Of a stretch of DNA of 64,000 bases, positions 55,762 to 64,000 are shown piece by piece. The DNA comes from Halocynthiibacter namhaensis (GTDB lineage: Bacteria > Pseudomonadota > Alphaproteobacteria > Rhodobacterales > Rhodobacteraceae). The position numbers were made by a program, and so were the translations under genes. The stretch spans positions 1 through 64,000 of the forward strand of contig NZ_JWIF01000059.1 in NCBI RefSeq assembly GCF_000812685.1. The letters run 5' to 3'. Below the pieces are notes generated by a model. It was not told the DNA's origin and searched no databases. It saw nothing but the letters and a program-made list of their open reading frames with translations. Numbering within the stretch: position 1 is the first letter of the stretch; each line of letters begins with the position of its first letter.

Positions 55762-55915
55762 TGTGATCTGAGCGCATGTCGGGGCGAAACACGCAAAAGC
55801 AACCTCACTGCTTTCCCATAACGCCCTTCCATCCCGCGCCCCTTTCCCTTAAGAGAAGCCGCAACTGCCAAAAGCTGCTGGCCACACCTGGCCGCACCAC
55901 AGGGGATACGACCAC

Positions 55916-58087
55916 ATGCAAGAACCAGCCATCTCTGACGATCTGATTTCCTCACACGGGCTAAGCCCTGACGAATATCAGCGCATCTTGGAAATCATCG
56001 GACGCGAGCCAACCTTCACCGAGCTGGGCATTTTCTCTGCCATGTGGAACGAACATTGTTCCTATAAATCCTCGAAAAAATGGTTGCGCACCCTGCCAAC
56101 AGAAGGCCCTCAAGTCATCTGTGGTCCAGGTGAGAACGCGGGCATCGTGGATATTGGCGATGGTCAATGTGTTGTTTTCAAAATGGAAAGCCACAACCAC
56201 CCAAGCTATATTGAGCCTTACCAAGGTGCCGCAACTGGCGTTGGCGGCATTCTGCGTGACGTCTTCACCATGGGCGCACGTCCGATTGCATCCATGAACG
56301 CCCTGTCGTTTGGCGAACCGGCCCACCACAAAACCACCCAACTGGTGAACGGTGTGGTTGCTGGCGTTGGCGGCTATGGCAACTGTTTTGGTGTGCCATG
56401 TGTGGGCGGCGAAGTGCGCTTTCACCCGGCCTATAACGGCAACTGCCTTGTGAACGCTTTTGCGGCGGGCTTGGCTGACACCGACAAAATTTTCTACTCG
56501 GCCGCATCCGGCGTCGGCATGCCTGTTGTGTATCTGGGCGCAAAAACCGGCCGTGATGGCGTGGGTGGCGCAACCATGGCCTCCGCTGAATTTGACGACA
56601 CGATTGAAGACAAACGTCCCACCGTTCAGGTTGGTGACCCGTTCACTGAAAAACGCCTGATGGAAGCCACGCTTGAACTCATGGCGACAGGTGCTGTGAT
56701 TTCGATCCAAGATATGGGTGCCGCTGGCCTGACCTGTTCCGCCGTTGAAATGGGCGACAAAGGTGGCCTTGGCGTTAAGCTGAACCTGGAAGACGTGCCC
56801 CAGCGCGAAGAGAACATGACAGCTTACGAGATGATGTTGTCAGAATCTCAAGAACGCATGTTGATGGTTCTGAAACCAGAACTCGAAGCCGAAGCACGCG
56901 CCGTTTTCGTGAAATGGGATCTCGATTTCGCAATCGTCGGTGAAACCATCGCCGAAGACCGCTTCTTGGTGCTGCACAACGGCGAAGTCAAAGCCGATCT
57001 GCCACTGGCAACCCTATCCGGTTCCGCCCCCGAATATGACCGTCCTTGGGTCGAAACACCCCCGGCGGAAGAATTGCAAGACGTGCCAGAAGTTGACGCG
57101 ATTGACGCGTTGCGCGCTTTGATCACATCGCCAAACTATGCCGGTAAACAATGGGTGTACGAGCAATACGACACATCCGTCATGGGCGACTCTGTACGTC
57201 TGCCTGGCATGGGTGCTGGCGTTGTGCGTGTGCATGGCACAGACAAACTTCTGGCCTTCACATCCGACGTAACCCCTCGTTATGTAAAAGCAAATCCGGT
57301 TGAGGGTGGCAAACAAGCCGTGGCCGAAGCTTGGCGCAACCTGTGTTCTGTTGGTGCGAAACCTTTGGCGACCACCGACAATATGAACTTCGGCAACCCC
57401 GAGAAACCTGAGATCATGGGTCAATTCGTGGGCGCGATCAAAGGCATTAGTGCCGCTGTTTCCGCCCTTGATATGCCCATCGTTTCCGGCAACGTGTCGC
57501 TGTATAACGAAACCGATGGCACAGGCATTCTGCCGACCCCGACCATCGGCGCTGTTGGCCTGATTGACCACGCCGACGACCTAATCTGCGGTGATGTGCG
57601 TGACGGTCATGTTGCCCTTCTGATCGGTGCGGATAACAACGCCATCGGCACGCATCTTGGCCAATCTGCCTTGCTGGCTGAGGTCTTTAACCGCGAAGAA
57701 GGCGACGCGCCTGCGGTTGACCTAGACCTTGAACTGAAAACCGGCGAATTCATCCGCAACAACCGCGACATGATCCGTGGCTGTTCTGATCTTGCTGATG
57801 GTGGTCTTGCATTGGCGGCGTTCGAGATGGCCGAAAGCGCCGGCGTTGGCGTATCCCTTGATCCCGCCACAACACCTGAACTTTACGGCGAAGACCAGGG
57901 TCGCTACCTCGTCGCTTGTAATTTTGATCAGGCCGAAGCCCTGTTCATCGCCGCAGGCCAAGCCGGCGTTCCGGTGGCATCCGTAGGCACATTTGGCGGC
58001 GACACAGTCACCATGGGCGGAAGCTCTGCACCTTTGGCAGAACTTTCTGAGACCTACCGCACGTCCTTCGCGGCAGCCGTCGCTTAA
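55916..58087 (+). CDS. purL: Phosphoribosylformylglycinamidine synthase subunit PurL
   Basis: The 723-residue large subunit converts FGAR to FGAM, with ammonia delivered by PurQ. This is the small-type PurL used with PurS and PurQ. Motifs: [18 protein letters not shown] near the start, ATP and Mg sites [30 protein letters not shown]-like [35 protein letters not shown] and [20 protein letters not shown]. The stop is directly followed by the next gene's ATG (TAAATG). Confidence 0.96.
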   Translation: MQEPAISDDLISSHGLSPDEYQRILEIIGREPTFTELGIFSAMWNEHCSYKSSKKWLRTLPTEGPQVICGPGENAGIVDIGDGQCVVFKMESHNHPSYIEPYQGAATGVGGILRDVFTMGARPIASMNALSFGEPAHHKTTQLVNGVVAGVGGYGNCFGVPCVGGEVRFHPAYNGNCLVNAFAAGLADTDKIFYSAASGVGMPVVYLGAKTGRDGVGGATMASAEFDDTIEDKRPTVQVGDPFTEKRLMEATLELMATGAVISIQDMGAAGLTCSAVEMGDKGGLGVKLNLEDVPQREENMTAYEMMLSESQERMLMVLKPELEAEARAVFVKWDLDFAIVGETIAEDRFLVLHNGEVKADLPLATLSGSAPEYDRPWVETPPAEELQDVPEVDAIDALRALITSPNYAGKQWVYEQYDTSVMGDSVRLPGMGAGVVRVHGTDKLLAFTSDVTPRYVKANPVEGGKQAVAEAWRNLCSVGAKPLATTDNMNFGNPEKPEIMGQFVGAIKGISAAVSALDMPIVSGNVSLYNETDGTGILPTPTIGAVGLIDHADDLICGDVRDGHVALLIGADNNAIGTHLGQSALLAEVFNREEGDAPAVDLDLELKTGEFIRNNRDMIRGCSDLADGGLALAAFEMAESAGVGVSLDPATTPELYGEDQGRYLVACNFDQAEALFIAAGQAGVPVASVGTFGGDTVTMGGSSAPLAELSETYRTSFAAAVA

Positions 58088-58603
58088 ATGACGCCCGATA
58101 TCAAAAACCTGCTGACGCCTGATTGTGAAAACTGTCAGGCGTTGTGCTGTCTGGCGCTGGCCTTTGACAAGGGCGACGATTTCGCCATCGACAAGCCTGC
58201 AGGCATCCCCTGCCCCAATCTGCGCCACGACCACCAATGTAAGATCCATGAACGCCTGACCGATCAAGGCTTTGGCGGTTGTGTGAAATATTCCTGCCTT
58301 GGGGCGGGTCAATGGGTCAGCGCCCTGTATGGCCGCCAAACCTGGCGCAAAGATCCAAGCATCGCGCGTGATATTATCTCTGATTTTGCCATAGCGCGCG
58401 AAATGCGCGAAGCGCTGGAATTGTTATGCGCCGCCGCAAACCTCCCCCTAACCACGACGCTAAACGCCCAACGCGAAGACCTGATTTCTGAGATCACCGT
58501 TGACGGCGACGCCACCCGCATCGCCCTAAGCGCCTGGTCCAAACACATCAAACCACGCCATCAGGCCTTCCTCAAATCCCTGCGCGACGTGGTTTCGCAC
58601 TAA
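58088..58603 (+). CDS. Cysteine-cluster protein, YkgJ-like
   Basis: The 171-residue protein has the metal-binding pattern CENCQALCCLALAFD near the N-terminus, followed by GIPCPNLRHDHQCKIHERL and GGCVKYSCLGAGQW, that is several Cys/His residues suited to Zn or Fe binding. The C-terminal half is helical. Members of this group have no established function. It begins one base after the purL stop, so it is likely co-expressed with purL. Confidence 0.72.
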   Translation: MTPDIKNLLTPDCENCQALCCLALAFDKGDDFAIDKPAGIPCPNLRHDHQCKIHERLTDQGFGGCVKYSCLGAGQWVSALYGRQTWRKDPSIARDIISDFAIAREMREALELLCAAANLPLTTTLNAQREDLISEITVDGDATRIALSAWSKHIKPRHQAFLKSLRDVVSH

Positions 58604-58724
58604 TTTCATCTTGCTAGAAATACTCCCGCCGGAGGCATCCCTTGTTGCATCCGGCGCAAATCCCCTTGCAGAACACGCCCCGCGCCCCTAAATCTTATAT
58701 AACACTATGTTTACAGGAGCCCCC

Positions 58725-58961
58725 ATGGCCGTCACTGCCCAGGATATAGAAGAACTGATCCGCGAAAGCTTTCCAGACGCGCAAATCACCGTGAATGGTG
58801 CGGATGGCGTGCATTTTAACGCCGAAGTCGTGGATGAAAGCTTCCGTGGCCAAAACCGCGTCAAACAACAACGCGCAGTTATGGCCGCGCTGAAAGGCAA
58901 AATGGATGGCTCTCACGGGGAAATCCACGCTTTGGGCCTGACCACACGGGCACCGGAATGA
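58725..58961 (+). CDS. bolA: BolA-family protein
   Basis: The 78-residue protein (ATG 58725, AGGAG upstream; an ATG at 58707 is less likely) has the BolA fold: an early helix DIEELIRESFPDAQITVNGA, the strand HFNAEVVDESF, the conserved FRGQNRVKQQRAVMAAL and the C-terminal HALGLTTRAPE. BolA proteins form a complex with monothiol glutaredoxin and a 2Fe-2S cluster. Here grxD lies in the same operon three genes later, which supports that role rather than the E. coli morphogene role. Confidence 0.92.
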   Translation: MAVTAQDIEELIRESFPDAQITVNGADGVHFNAEVVDESFRGQNRVKQQRAVMAALKGKMDGSHGEIHALGLTTRAPE

Positions 58962-59206
58962 GTGACGTTCCCATTTTCTTACTTTTGGTCTTCATCCCGG
59001 GCATCCTGATGGTGGTCGGATACGTATGGTGGAACTGGCCCGAGAAGAATGGGCCCAAAGCACCACGCGGCACCGCGCCAGGACAAGGTGACACTCTTGT
59101 TGAAGGTGGCGGCGGCGGAAGCCGTGGAGGAGTTTCTACAGTCACGCGTGTCTCCAAAGACCCACAACAGTACGCCCGCGAGATGATGCCCAGAGGCAAG
59201 AAATGA
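58958..59206 (+). CDS. Small membrane protein of the bolA-grxD operon
   Basis: The 82-residue protein overlaps bolA by 4 nt (ATGA) and has one N-terminal helix (FLLLVFIPGILMVVGYVWW) followed by a Gly/Pro-rich, charged tail (GTAPGQGDTLVEGGGGGSRG). No family was recognised. It overlaps the next gene by 4 nt as well. Confidence 0.6.
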   Translation: MSDVPIFLLLVFIPGILMVVGYVWWNWPEKNGPKAPRGTAPGQGDTLVEGGGGGSRGGVSTVTRVSKDPQQYAREMMPRGKK

Positions 59207-59490
59207 CCTTCAAACTGATCCTCTTTGGCATTATTGCCTTAATCGTTCTCGCCATTGCAGCAGAGGCACATTTTCGTAAGAAACGCCCTCTTTCCAGACA
59301 CTCTGCGAATGACCGTCGATGGGATGATAAAAACAGTGGCGCAGAGACACAGCACATCATGCACACCTCTTGGCGCAACAGCCAAACCGGTGAAACAAGA
59401 GAACACAGCTGGAGTATCTCCAGAAACCCACATGAACAGGCAAAAGCACTCATGCCTGATGATGCCACACAAACGAAAGACCCAAAATGA
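59203..59490 (+). CDS. Second small membrane protein of the bolA-grxD operon
   Basis: The 95-residue protein has one N-terminal helix ([18 protein letters not shown]), a basic segment ([20 protein letters not shown]), then a polar tail with [18 protein letters not shown]. No family was recognised. ATGA overlaps on both sides tie its translation to the gene before it and to grxD after it. Confidence 0.6.
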   Translation: MTFKLILFGIIALIVLAIAAEAHFRKKRPLSRHSANDRRWDDKNSGAETQHIMHTSWRNSQTGETREHSWSISRNPHEQAKALMPDDATQTKDPK

Positions 59491-59849
59491 CCGACGTAAA
59501 AACACGTATCGACGAAACCGTAAAAGCCAATGACGTTGTTCTTTTCATGAAGGGCACAAAAGAAATGCCGCAATGTGGGTTCTCGTCCCGCGTGGCTGGT
59601 GTGCTCAACTTCATGGGCGTCGAATATCAAGACGTGAACGTGCTTGCCGATGAAGAAATCCGCCAGGGCGTCAAAGACTATTCCGACTGGCCAACCGTTC
59701 CACAGCTTTACGTCAAAGGCGAATTTGTCGGCGGTTGTGACATCATCACTGAGATGACGATATCAGGCGAACTTGATGGCATGTTTGAAGAAAACGGCGT
59801 CAGCTATGACAAAGACGCGGCTGACAAAATTCGCGAAGCCAACGCTTAA
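59487..59849 (+). CDS. grxD: Monothiol glutaredoxin (CGFS type)
   Basis: The 120-residue protein has the monothiol active site [17 protein letters not shown], the glutathione-binding segments [18 protein letters not shown] and the IxQG-like C-terminal [14 protein letters not shown] glutaredoxins pass 2Fe-2S clusters to target proteins with the help of BolA. The gene follows three others starting with bolA (ATGA overlaps), so the four form one operon. Confidence 0.95.
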   Translation: MTDVKTRIDETVKANDVVLFMKGTKEMPQCGFSSRVAGVLNFMGVEYQDVNVLADEEIRQGVKDYSDWPTVPQLYVKGEFVGGCDIITEMTISGELDGMFEENGVSYDKDAADKIREANA

Positions 59850-59926
59850 AACACCCACTCAAAACAAATTGTGTTGCCCTGATGGGGCAGCGCATCACAT
59901 CTCTGACTTACCCAGCGAGCAGATTG

Positions 59927-60262
59927 ATGTCCCTAGATGACCAAGCCCCTGTTTCCTCGATCCGCAATCTTGGCCCAGCCATGGACGAAGCCTGCGCGCG
60001 GGCGGGCATAGATACTGCGCAACAATTGCGAGATCTGGGCGCAGATGCCGCTTATGGGCTTTTGTTGAAATCTGGAAACAAACCACATTTCATTGGCTAT
60101 TACGTGCTGGAAATGGCGCTTCAGGGACGACCTTGGAATGATTGCAAGGGTGATGAAAAAACGGCCCTTCGCAAACGGTTCGATGCTATAAAAACCCAGG
60201 CTTTTGATCCCCATAAGTCCGAGTTTGAAACATTGATGAATCAAATCGGACTACGCCAGTAA
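59927..60262 (+). CDS. TfoX C-terminal-domain protein
   Basis: The 111-residue protein, from ATG 59927 (an ATG at 59882 would add 15 residues), matches the TfoX/Sxy C-terminal domain: SIRNLGPAMDEACARAGIDT, AQQLRDLGADAAYGLLLKSG, LEMALQGRPWND, a helix-hairpin-like fold. The N-terminal half of full-length competence regulator TfoX is absent, as is common in this group. Its function is not known, although TfoX proteins act in natural competence. Confidence 0.82.
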   Translation: MSLDDQAPVSSIRNLGPAMDEACARAGIDTAQQLRDLGADAAYGLLLKSGNKPHFIGYYVLEMALQGRPWNDCKGDEKTALRKRFDAIKTQAFDPHKSEFETLMNQIGLRQ

Positions 60263-60275
60263 TCCCCGCCCAAGT

Positions 60276-60308
60276 AAAAAGCGCCGCAGGGTCAAACCGG
60301 CGGCGCTT
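60276..60308 (-). terminator. Intrinsic terminator of the zapA transcript
   Basis: On the minus strand GCGCCGC and GCGGCGC form a seven-pair stem (with an added AA/TT) around CGGTTTGACCCT, followed by TTTTTAC. It lies 27 nt after the zapA stop and could also slow plus-strand transcription from the TfoX-like gene. Confidence 0.7.
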
Positions 60309-60334
60309 CATGTCAGGGCTTAAAAGCCAAAGGC

Positions 60335-60754
60335 TTAGGAACCCGCCACTTTTCCCTGTGCTTCTTGGGCCAATGTTTCGGCGCGTTTGGCAAGCGCATC
60401 CATCGTGTCCATGACGATCTCGGGGATCACAGCCACTTCGACCCGCTCAGGTTCCACCGGTTCAGGGACGGGTGCTTCGGAAATTTCACGGCGCAATTCT
60501 GCTATAAGCGTTTCCTGCGTCGCAAGCTTTGCTTCCAATGCGCCCACTTTATCTTCAAGTCCCGCCGTCTTATCCGCAAGCATCAAGCCAGACATCAACA
60601 GCATCCGCTCTTCTGGAATACGACCAATTTGCTTCAGCAAGGTTGCGGCCTCTGTATCCAGCATTTTTGCGGCCGATTCCAAGAAATGTTCTTCGCCAGC
60701 CTGACAGGTTACTGAGAAATTGCGTTCGCCAATTTTGATATTCACGTCGGGCAT
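60335..60754 (-). CDS. zapA: Cell division protein ZapA
   Basis: The 139-residue protein has the ZapA N-terminus (VNIKIGERNFSVTCQAGEEH, then AAKMLDTEAATLLKQIGRIP) and a coiled-coil stretch (LEDKVGALEAKLATQETLIA) used for dimerisation. ZapA bundles FtsZ filaments at the division site. The tail is Pro/Glu-rich (EAPVPEPVEPERVEVAVIPE). It overlaps the upstream coiled-coil gene by one base (TAATG), so the two are co-translated. Confidence 0.9.
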   Translation of the reverse strand: MPDVNIKIGERNFSVTCQAGEEHFLESAAKMLDTEAATLLKQIGRIPEERMLLMSGLMLADKTAGLEDKVGALEAKLATQETLIAELRREISEAPVPEPVEPERVEVAVIPEIVMDTMDALAKRAETLAQEAQGKVAGS

Positions 60755-61347
60755 TATACGGCCTCCTGCGGTTCTGGCGATGGCACTGCACCCGCCTCGC
60801 TTTCAGGGGAATTCCCAGCTGATTGTTCGGCAGATTGCGCTGCTGTTATTGCAGGACGCAATTCAGATAAGATCCCGTCCAGCTCGGTGCGGTCCGCGTT
60901 TAACTGCGCACGCAACATCTCGATTTCAGCCTGCATACCACTGTTGATCAGCTCAAGATCACCGCCGCCTTCGGCATTAGAAACGCGTAACAAATCATTG
61001 TTTTCACGCATTTTATCACATATCAAACGCAATGCAGCAAGTTCACGCTGCTGGTCCGCTGATCGTTGACCGAACCCAATCACGCGTTCTTCCAGTTCTT
61101 GCATCGCACCTTCTTGACGCTCGTTCAAAAGCTTCAGGCGTTCTTCAAGCTGAGCGTTGCGTCCACGTTCATCATCCAGCGCACTGGTCAGTTCTGCAAG
61201 TTCAGTATCATTGCCGTTACCAAGCCCAGAAAGCGCGCCGCTGATCTGATCAAACGCCGCTGTTATCCGCTGTTCCAATGCCGCAATTTCAGCTGCTTTA
61301 TCGCCGCCGCTAACGTCGTCATTAACGTCGTTTGTGGGATCGCTCAT
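60754..61347 (-). CDS. Coiled-coil protein coupled to zapA
   Basis: The 197-residue protein is taken from ATG 61347 with GGGAG upstream; the longer frame to 61476 adds residues without homology-like character. Most of it is Glu/Leu/Arg-rich coiled coil (ELAELTSALDDERGRNAQLE, ERLKLLNERQEGAMQELEER, MQAEIEMLRAQLNADRTELD) with a Pro/Ser/Glu tail. No enzyme motif is present. Overlap with zapA (TAATG) suggests a cell-division role. No characterised homologue was recognised. Confidence 0.7.
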   Translation of the reverse strand: MSDPTNDVNDDVSGGDKAAEIAALEQRITAAFDQISGALSGLGNGNDTELAELTSALDDERGRNAQLEERLKLLNERQEGAMQELEERVIGFGQRSADQQRELAALRLICDKMRENNDLLRVSNAEGGGDLELINSGMQAEIEMLRAQLNADRTELDGILSELRPAITAAQSAEQSAGNSPESEAGAVPSPEPQEAV

Positions 61348-61724
61348 ACTGCCAGTACTCCCTGTATCTTTCAAAAACTTCCGATTGGCCCGGACTAATC
61401 TAAATGGATCGGCTCTCGCGTATTTGCAGATGTCACGATCTCCGCGCGAATCAAGCTGATCATTAACTTTGTGCAACTTTACCCAAAGGTTACACGGAAT
61501 TCTTCCCCCTTCCCGCCTTTATTGGTTACAATCGCCTGAAACCCGCCGACAGACCTGCAACATGTGCGGATTTACCGCCAACAACAGTTCTTTTGCCCTT
61601 TTCAGGCGCTCAATCGCGCCATCTTGGCGGTTTAAGGGGGCTAGAAGCCCATCCACGCCTTGAAATCACACCCCGGACTGATATGAGGAAGCATCTGCTT
61701 TTTATAACGCCAAAGGATCATGCC

Positions 61725-63755
61725 TTGGAAACTCAGCCAACGGATATCGCCGCTCTTCAAACAGCGAACCCTGACCACTGGAACAAAGCGACCGCCATTC
61801 GTGCGCTGGCACTGGATGCCGTGGCCGCTGCTAACTCTGGTCACTCTGGTGCGCCAATTGGTCTTGCCGATGTGGCAACTGTGCTGTTTGAAAAGCACCT
61901 GAAATTTGATGCAAGCGCGCCAAATTGGCCTGACCGCGACCGGTTTATCCTATCTGGTGGTCACGCATCCATGCTGATCTATTCTCTGCTGCATCTCACC
62001 GGTTACGAAGACGTGACTTTGGATCAGATCAAAAACTTCCGTCAATGGGGTGCGATCACCGCCGGTCACCCGGAATATGGTCACGTGTCTGGCGTTGAAA
62101 CCACCACAGGTCCCCTGGGCCAAGGCATTGCAAACGCTGTTGGTTTCGCCATGGCAGAAGAAATTCAGCGCGCGAATTACGGCAAGAAGATCGTTGATCA
62201 CCACACCTATGTGATCGCGGGCGACGGCTGCCTCATGGAAGGCATCAGCCAAGAAGCCATTGGTCTTGCGGGTCGTCATAAACTGTCCAAATTGATCGTG
62301 CTTTGGGACAACAACGACATCACCATCGATGGCAAAGTGTCCCTGTCTGACATCACAGATCAAACCAAGCGTTTCTCAGCATCTGGCTGGTCTACACATG
62401 AATGTGACGGCCATGATCCGGCTGACATTGACCGTGCGATTGAAGAAGCCAAGAACACCGGCAAACCTGCGTTTGTTGCTTGTAAAACCCACATCGCTTT
62501 GGGCACCACCGCGCAAGACACATCCAAAGGCCACGGCGCATTGACCGCACCTGAGCTGATGACAGCCGCCAAGGAAGCTTGGGGTTGGGACCACGACGCA
62601 TTTGTCATCCCTGCTGACATCAAATCCCAGTGGGAAATCATCGGATCCCGCGGAGCCGCGGACCGCATGGAATGGCTGGAACGTTTCGCATCTGTATCTG
62701 AACGCAAACAAGCTGAATTCAACCGCGTTTATGCGCTTGAGGCACCAAAGCAGCTGTCCTCAGCGATCAAACGTCTGAAGAAGAAGATCGTCGAAGAGCA
62801 GCCCAAAATTGCGACCCGTAAATCAAGCGAAATGGCTTTGGAAGTGATCAACCCGATCATGTCTGAAACCGTTGGCGGTTCTGCCGATTTGACCGGATCA
62901 AACAACACCAAGACCGAAACCCTTGGCATGTTTGACCTTGAAAACCGTGGCGGTCGTTACGTTTACTGGGGCATCCGTGAACATGGTATGGCAGCTGCGA
63001 TGAACGGCATGGTTCTGCATGGCGGCATGCGCGCTTATGGCGGTACATTCTTCTGCTTTACCGATTATGCGCGCCCGTCCATGCGTCTGGCGGCTTTGAT
63101 GCAGATCCCGACTGTCTTTGTCATGACCCATGACAGCATTGGCGTTGGCGAAGATGGCCCAACCCACCAACCGGTTGAACATCTCGCAATTTGTCGTGCA
63201 ACCCCAAACACTTGGGTGTTCCGTCCGGCCGACACCGTGGAAACCGCAGAAGCTTGGGAAATGGCTGTCACAACAACCACGACCCCATCGGTCATGGTTC
63301 TGTCACGCCAAAACCTGCCAACCGTGCGCACAGAACATAAGACAAAAAACCTTGTGTCACAGGGCGCTTATGTTCTGGCAGATGCCGACGACAAACGTCA
63401 GGCGATCATCATGGCATCCGGTTCTGAGGTCGAAATCGCCCTTGCAGCCCGTGACATTTTACAAGCCGAAGGCATCGGTACACGCGTGGTTTCCATGCCA
63501 TGTATGGAACTGTTTGAAGCTCAAGAAGAAACCTATCGCAAACGCGTTCTTCCGGGCGGCCCAGTGCGTGTCGCCGTGGAAGCCGCGGTTCAGCAACCTT
63601 GGGACAAATGGCTCACAGGTGAGCGCGGAAAATCCACCAAAGCTGGTTTCGTCGGCATGACAGGTTTCGGCGCCTCCGCCCCAGCAAACGTTCTATACGA
63701 ACAATTCGGCATCACCGCCGAAGCTGTTGCCCAAAAGGTGAAAGATCTGCTGTAA
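61725..63755 (+). CDS. tkt: Transketolase
   Basis: The 676-residue thiamine-diphosphate enzyme moves two-carbon units in the pentose-phosphate and Calvin-type cycles. Motifs are the ThDP site [20 protein letters not shown] with [33 protein letters not shown], and the pyrimidine-domain segment [25 protein letters not shown] and [19 protein letters not shown]. The start is set at TTG 61725, which has AAAGGA 7 nt upstream and gives the usual length; an in-frame ATG at 61683 would add 14 residues but has no ribosome binding site. Confidence 0.95.
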   Translation: METQPTDIAALQTANPDHWNKATAIRALALDAVAAANSGHSGAPIGLADVATVLFEKHLKFDASAPNWPDRDRFILSGGHASMLIYSLLHLTGYEDVTLDQIKNFRQWGAITAGHPEYGHVSGVETTTGPLGQGIANAVGFAMAEEIQRANYGKKIVDHHTYVIAGDGCLMEGISQEAIGLAGRHKLSKLIVLWDNNDITIDGKVSLSDITDQTKRFSASGWSTHECDGHDPADIDRAIEEAKNTGKPAFVACKTHIALGTTAQDTSKGHGALTAPELMTAAKEAWGWDHDAFVIPADIKSQWEIIGSRGAADRMEWLERFASVSERKQAEFNRVYALEAPKQLSSAIKRLKKKIVEEQPKIATRKSSEMALEVINPIMSETVGGSADLTGSNNTKTETLGMFDLENRGGRYVYWGIREHGMAAAMNGMVLHGGMRAYGGTFFCFTDYARPSMRLAALMQIPTVFVMTHDSIGVGEDGPTHQPVEHLAICRATPNTWVFRPADTVETAEAWEMAVTTTTTPSVMVLSRQNLPTVRTEHKTKNLVSQGAYVLADADDKRQAIIMASGSEVEIALAARDILQAEGIGTRVVSMPCMELFEAQEETYRKRVLPGGPVRVAVEAAVQQPWDKWLTGERGKSTKAGFVGMTGFGASAPANVLYEQFGITAEAVAQKVKDLL

Positions 63756-63783
63756 GCAGTTAAATCTCACTATTTTTTAAAAT

Positions 63784-63812
63784 GGCCCCTCGTTTTTAGG
63801 GGCCGTTTTATA
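63784..63812 (+). terminator. Intrinsic terminator of tkt
   Basis: GGCCCCT (63784-63790) pairs with AGGGGCC (63798-63804) around CGTTTTT, followed by GTTTTATA. It lies 28 nt after the tkt stop. Confidence 0.82.
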
Positions 63813-63845
63813 TTTTTATTATGCAAAACTATTTGAGAAGATGAC

Positions 63846-64000
63846 ATGAAACTTTCACGCGCCGCTTTATTTTCCGCCATTTTACTTTCAGCCTGCAATC
63901 GAACAACAGATTCCCCTTTGGATACGAAACTTCAAACGATCGAAAATTCCTCTGGTACGCAAAGCTCAACTCCCGCGCAGAACACCCAAATAAATTTCAA
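63846..64000 (+). CDS. Lipoprotein, cut by the window edge
   Basis: ATG 63846 opens a frame that runs to the window end (about 51 codons). It begins MKLSRAALFSAILLSACNRT, a short basic start, a hydrophobic stretch and the lipobox LLSAC, so the protein should be lipid-anchored at the cysteine after signal cleavage. The rest is polar (Ser/Thr/Gln/Asn) with no recognisable domain. GAAGATG lies upstream as a weak ribosome binding site. Confidence 0.7.
   Translation, partial: MKLSRAALFSAILLSACNRTTDSPLDTKLQTIENSSGTQSSTPAQNTQINF

Overview
The window looks like chromosome from an alphaproteobacterium of the Rhodobacteraceae, roseobacter side. The evidence is the gene order trpE...trpG-trpD-trpC-moaC-moeA-lexA-comEC-gltX-gltA, a direct-repeat SOS motif (GTTC-N7-GTTC type) in front of lexA, a B12-dependent class II ribonucleotide reductase, CycL/CcmF-type cytochrome c maturation, a one-chain indolepyruvate ferredoxin oxidoreductase, and a holin/GH108-lysin pair of the kind that releases gene transfer agents. 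Base composition is moderate. No rRNA, CRISPR array or replication origin was seen, and there is one tRNA (Pro-UGG).

Region 1 (1-3056) is a scar of mobile DNA. It holds an IS3-family transposase with an internal deletion, a secreted-protein remnant that has lost both ends, and a minus-strand series tniQ-like, tnsA-like and a stub resembling the start of tnsB, all directly downstream of nrdJ. Region 2 (3324-16753) is housekeeping: nrdJ under a probable NrdR site, tRNA-Pro, a DUF192 protein, a double cold-shock protein, pdxH, fabI, gpt, dgt, a GlcG/HbpS protein, an HTTM-like membrane pair, a DUF4112 protein and an aminotransferase. Region 3 (16855-34396) is the conserved ppiD-trp-moa-lexA-comEC-gltX-gltA block. 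A uracil-DNA glycosylase lies inside the trp genes and a GIY-YIG/DUF4357 protein is translationally coupled between moaC and moeA.

Region 4 (34518-45227) has three poorly known genes, a PaaG-like hydratase, ccmH-ccmF-(holin-lysin)-ccmE-argC on the minus strand, then murI and an acyltransferase. Region 5 (45432-55761) is more accessory: indolepyruvate oxidoreductase with a divergent LysR gene, a NIPSNAP/ABM/EamA operon with a divergent ArsR gene and a palindrome over its start, a frameshifted DMT transporter, a candidate small RNA, and a DKNYY-repeat gene that also looks frameshifted. Region 6 (55916-64000) returns to core functions: purL, a cysteine-cluster protein, the bolA-(two small membrane proteins)-grxD operon, a TfoX C-terminal-domain protein, zapA with a coiled-coil partner, tkt, and the start of a lipoprotein cut by the window edge.

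The least ordinary items are the tniQ/tnsA/tnsB remnant next to nrdJ, the lysis cassette inside the cytochrome c maturation genes, the two unknown membrane proteins coupled to bolA and grxD, the GIY-YIG insertion in the molybdenum cofactor operon, and the small-RNA candidate at 54091-54164. Domain assignments are by eye from the translated sequence; no search was run.
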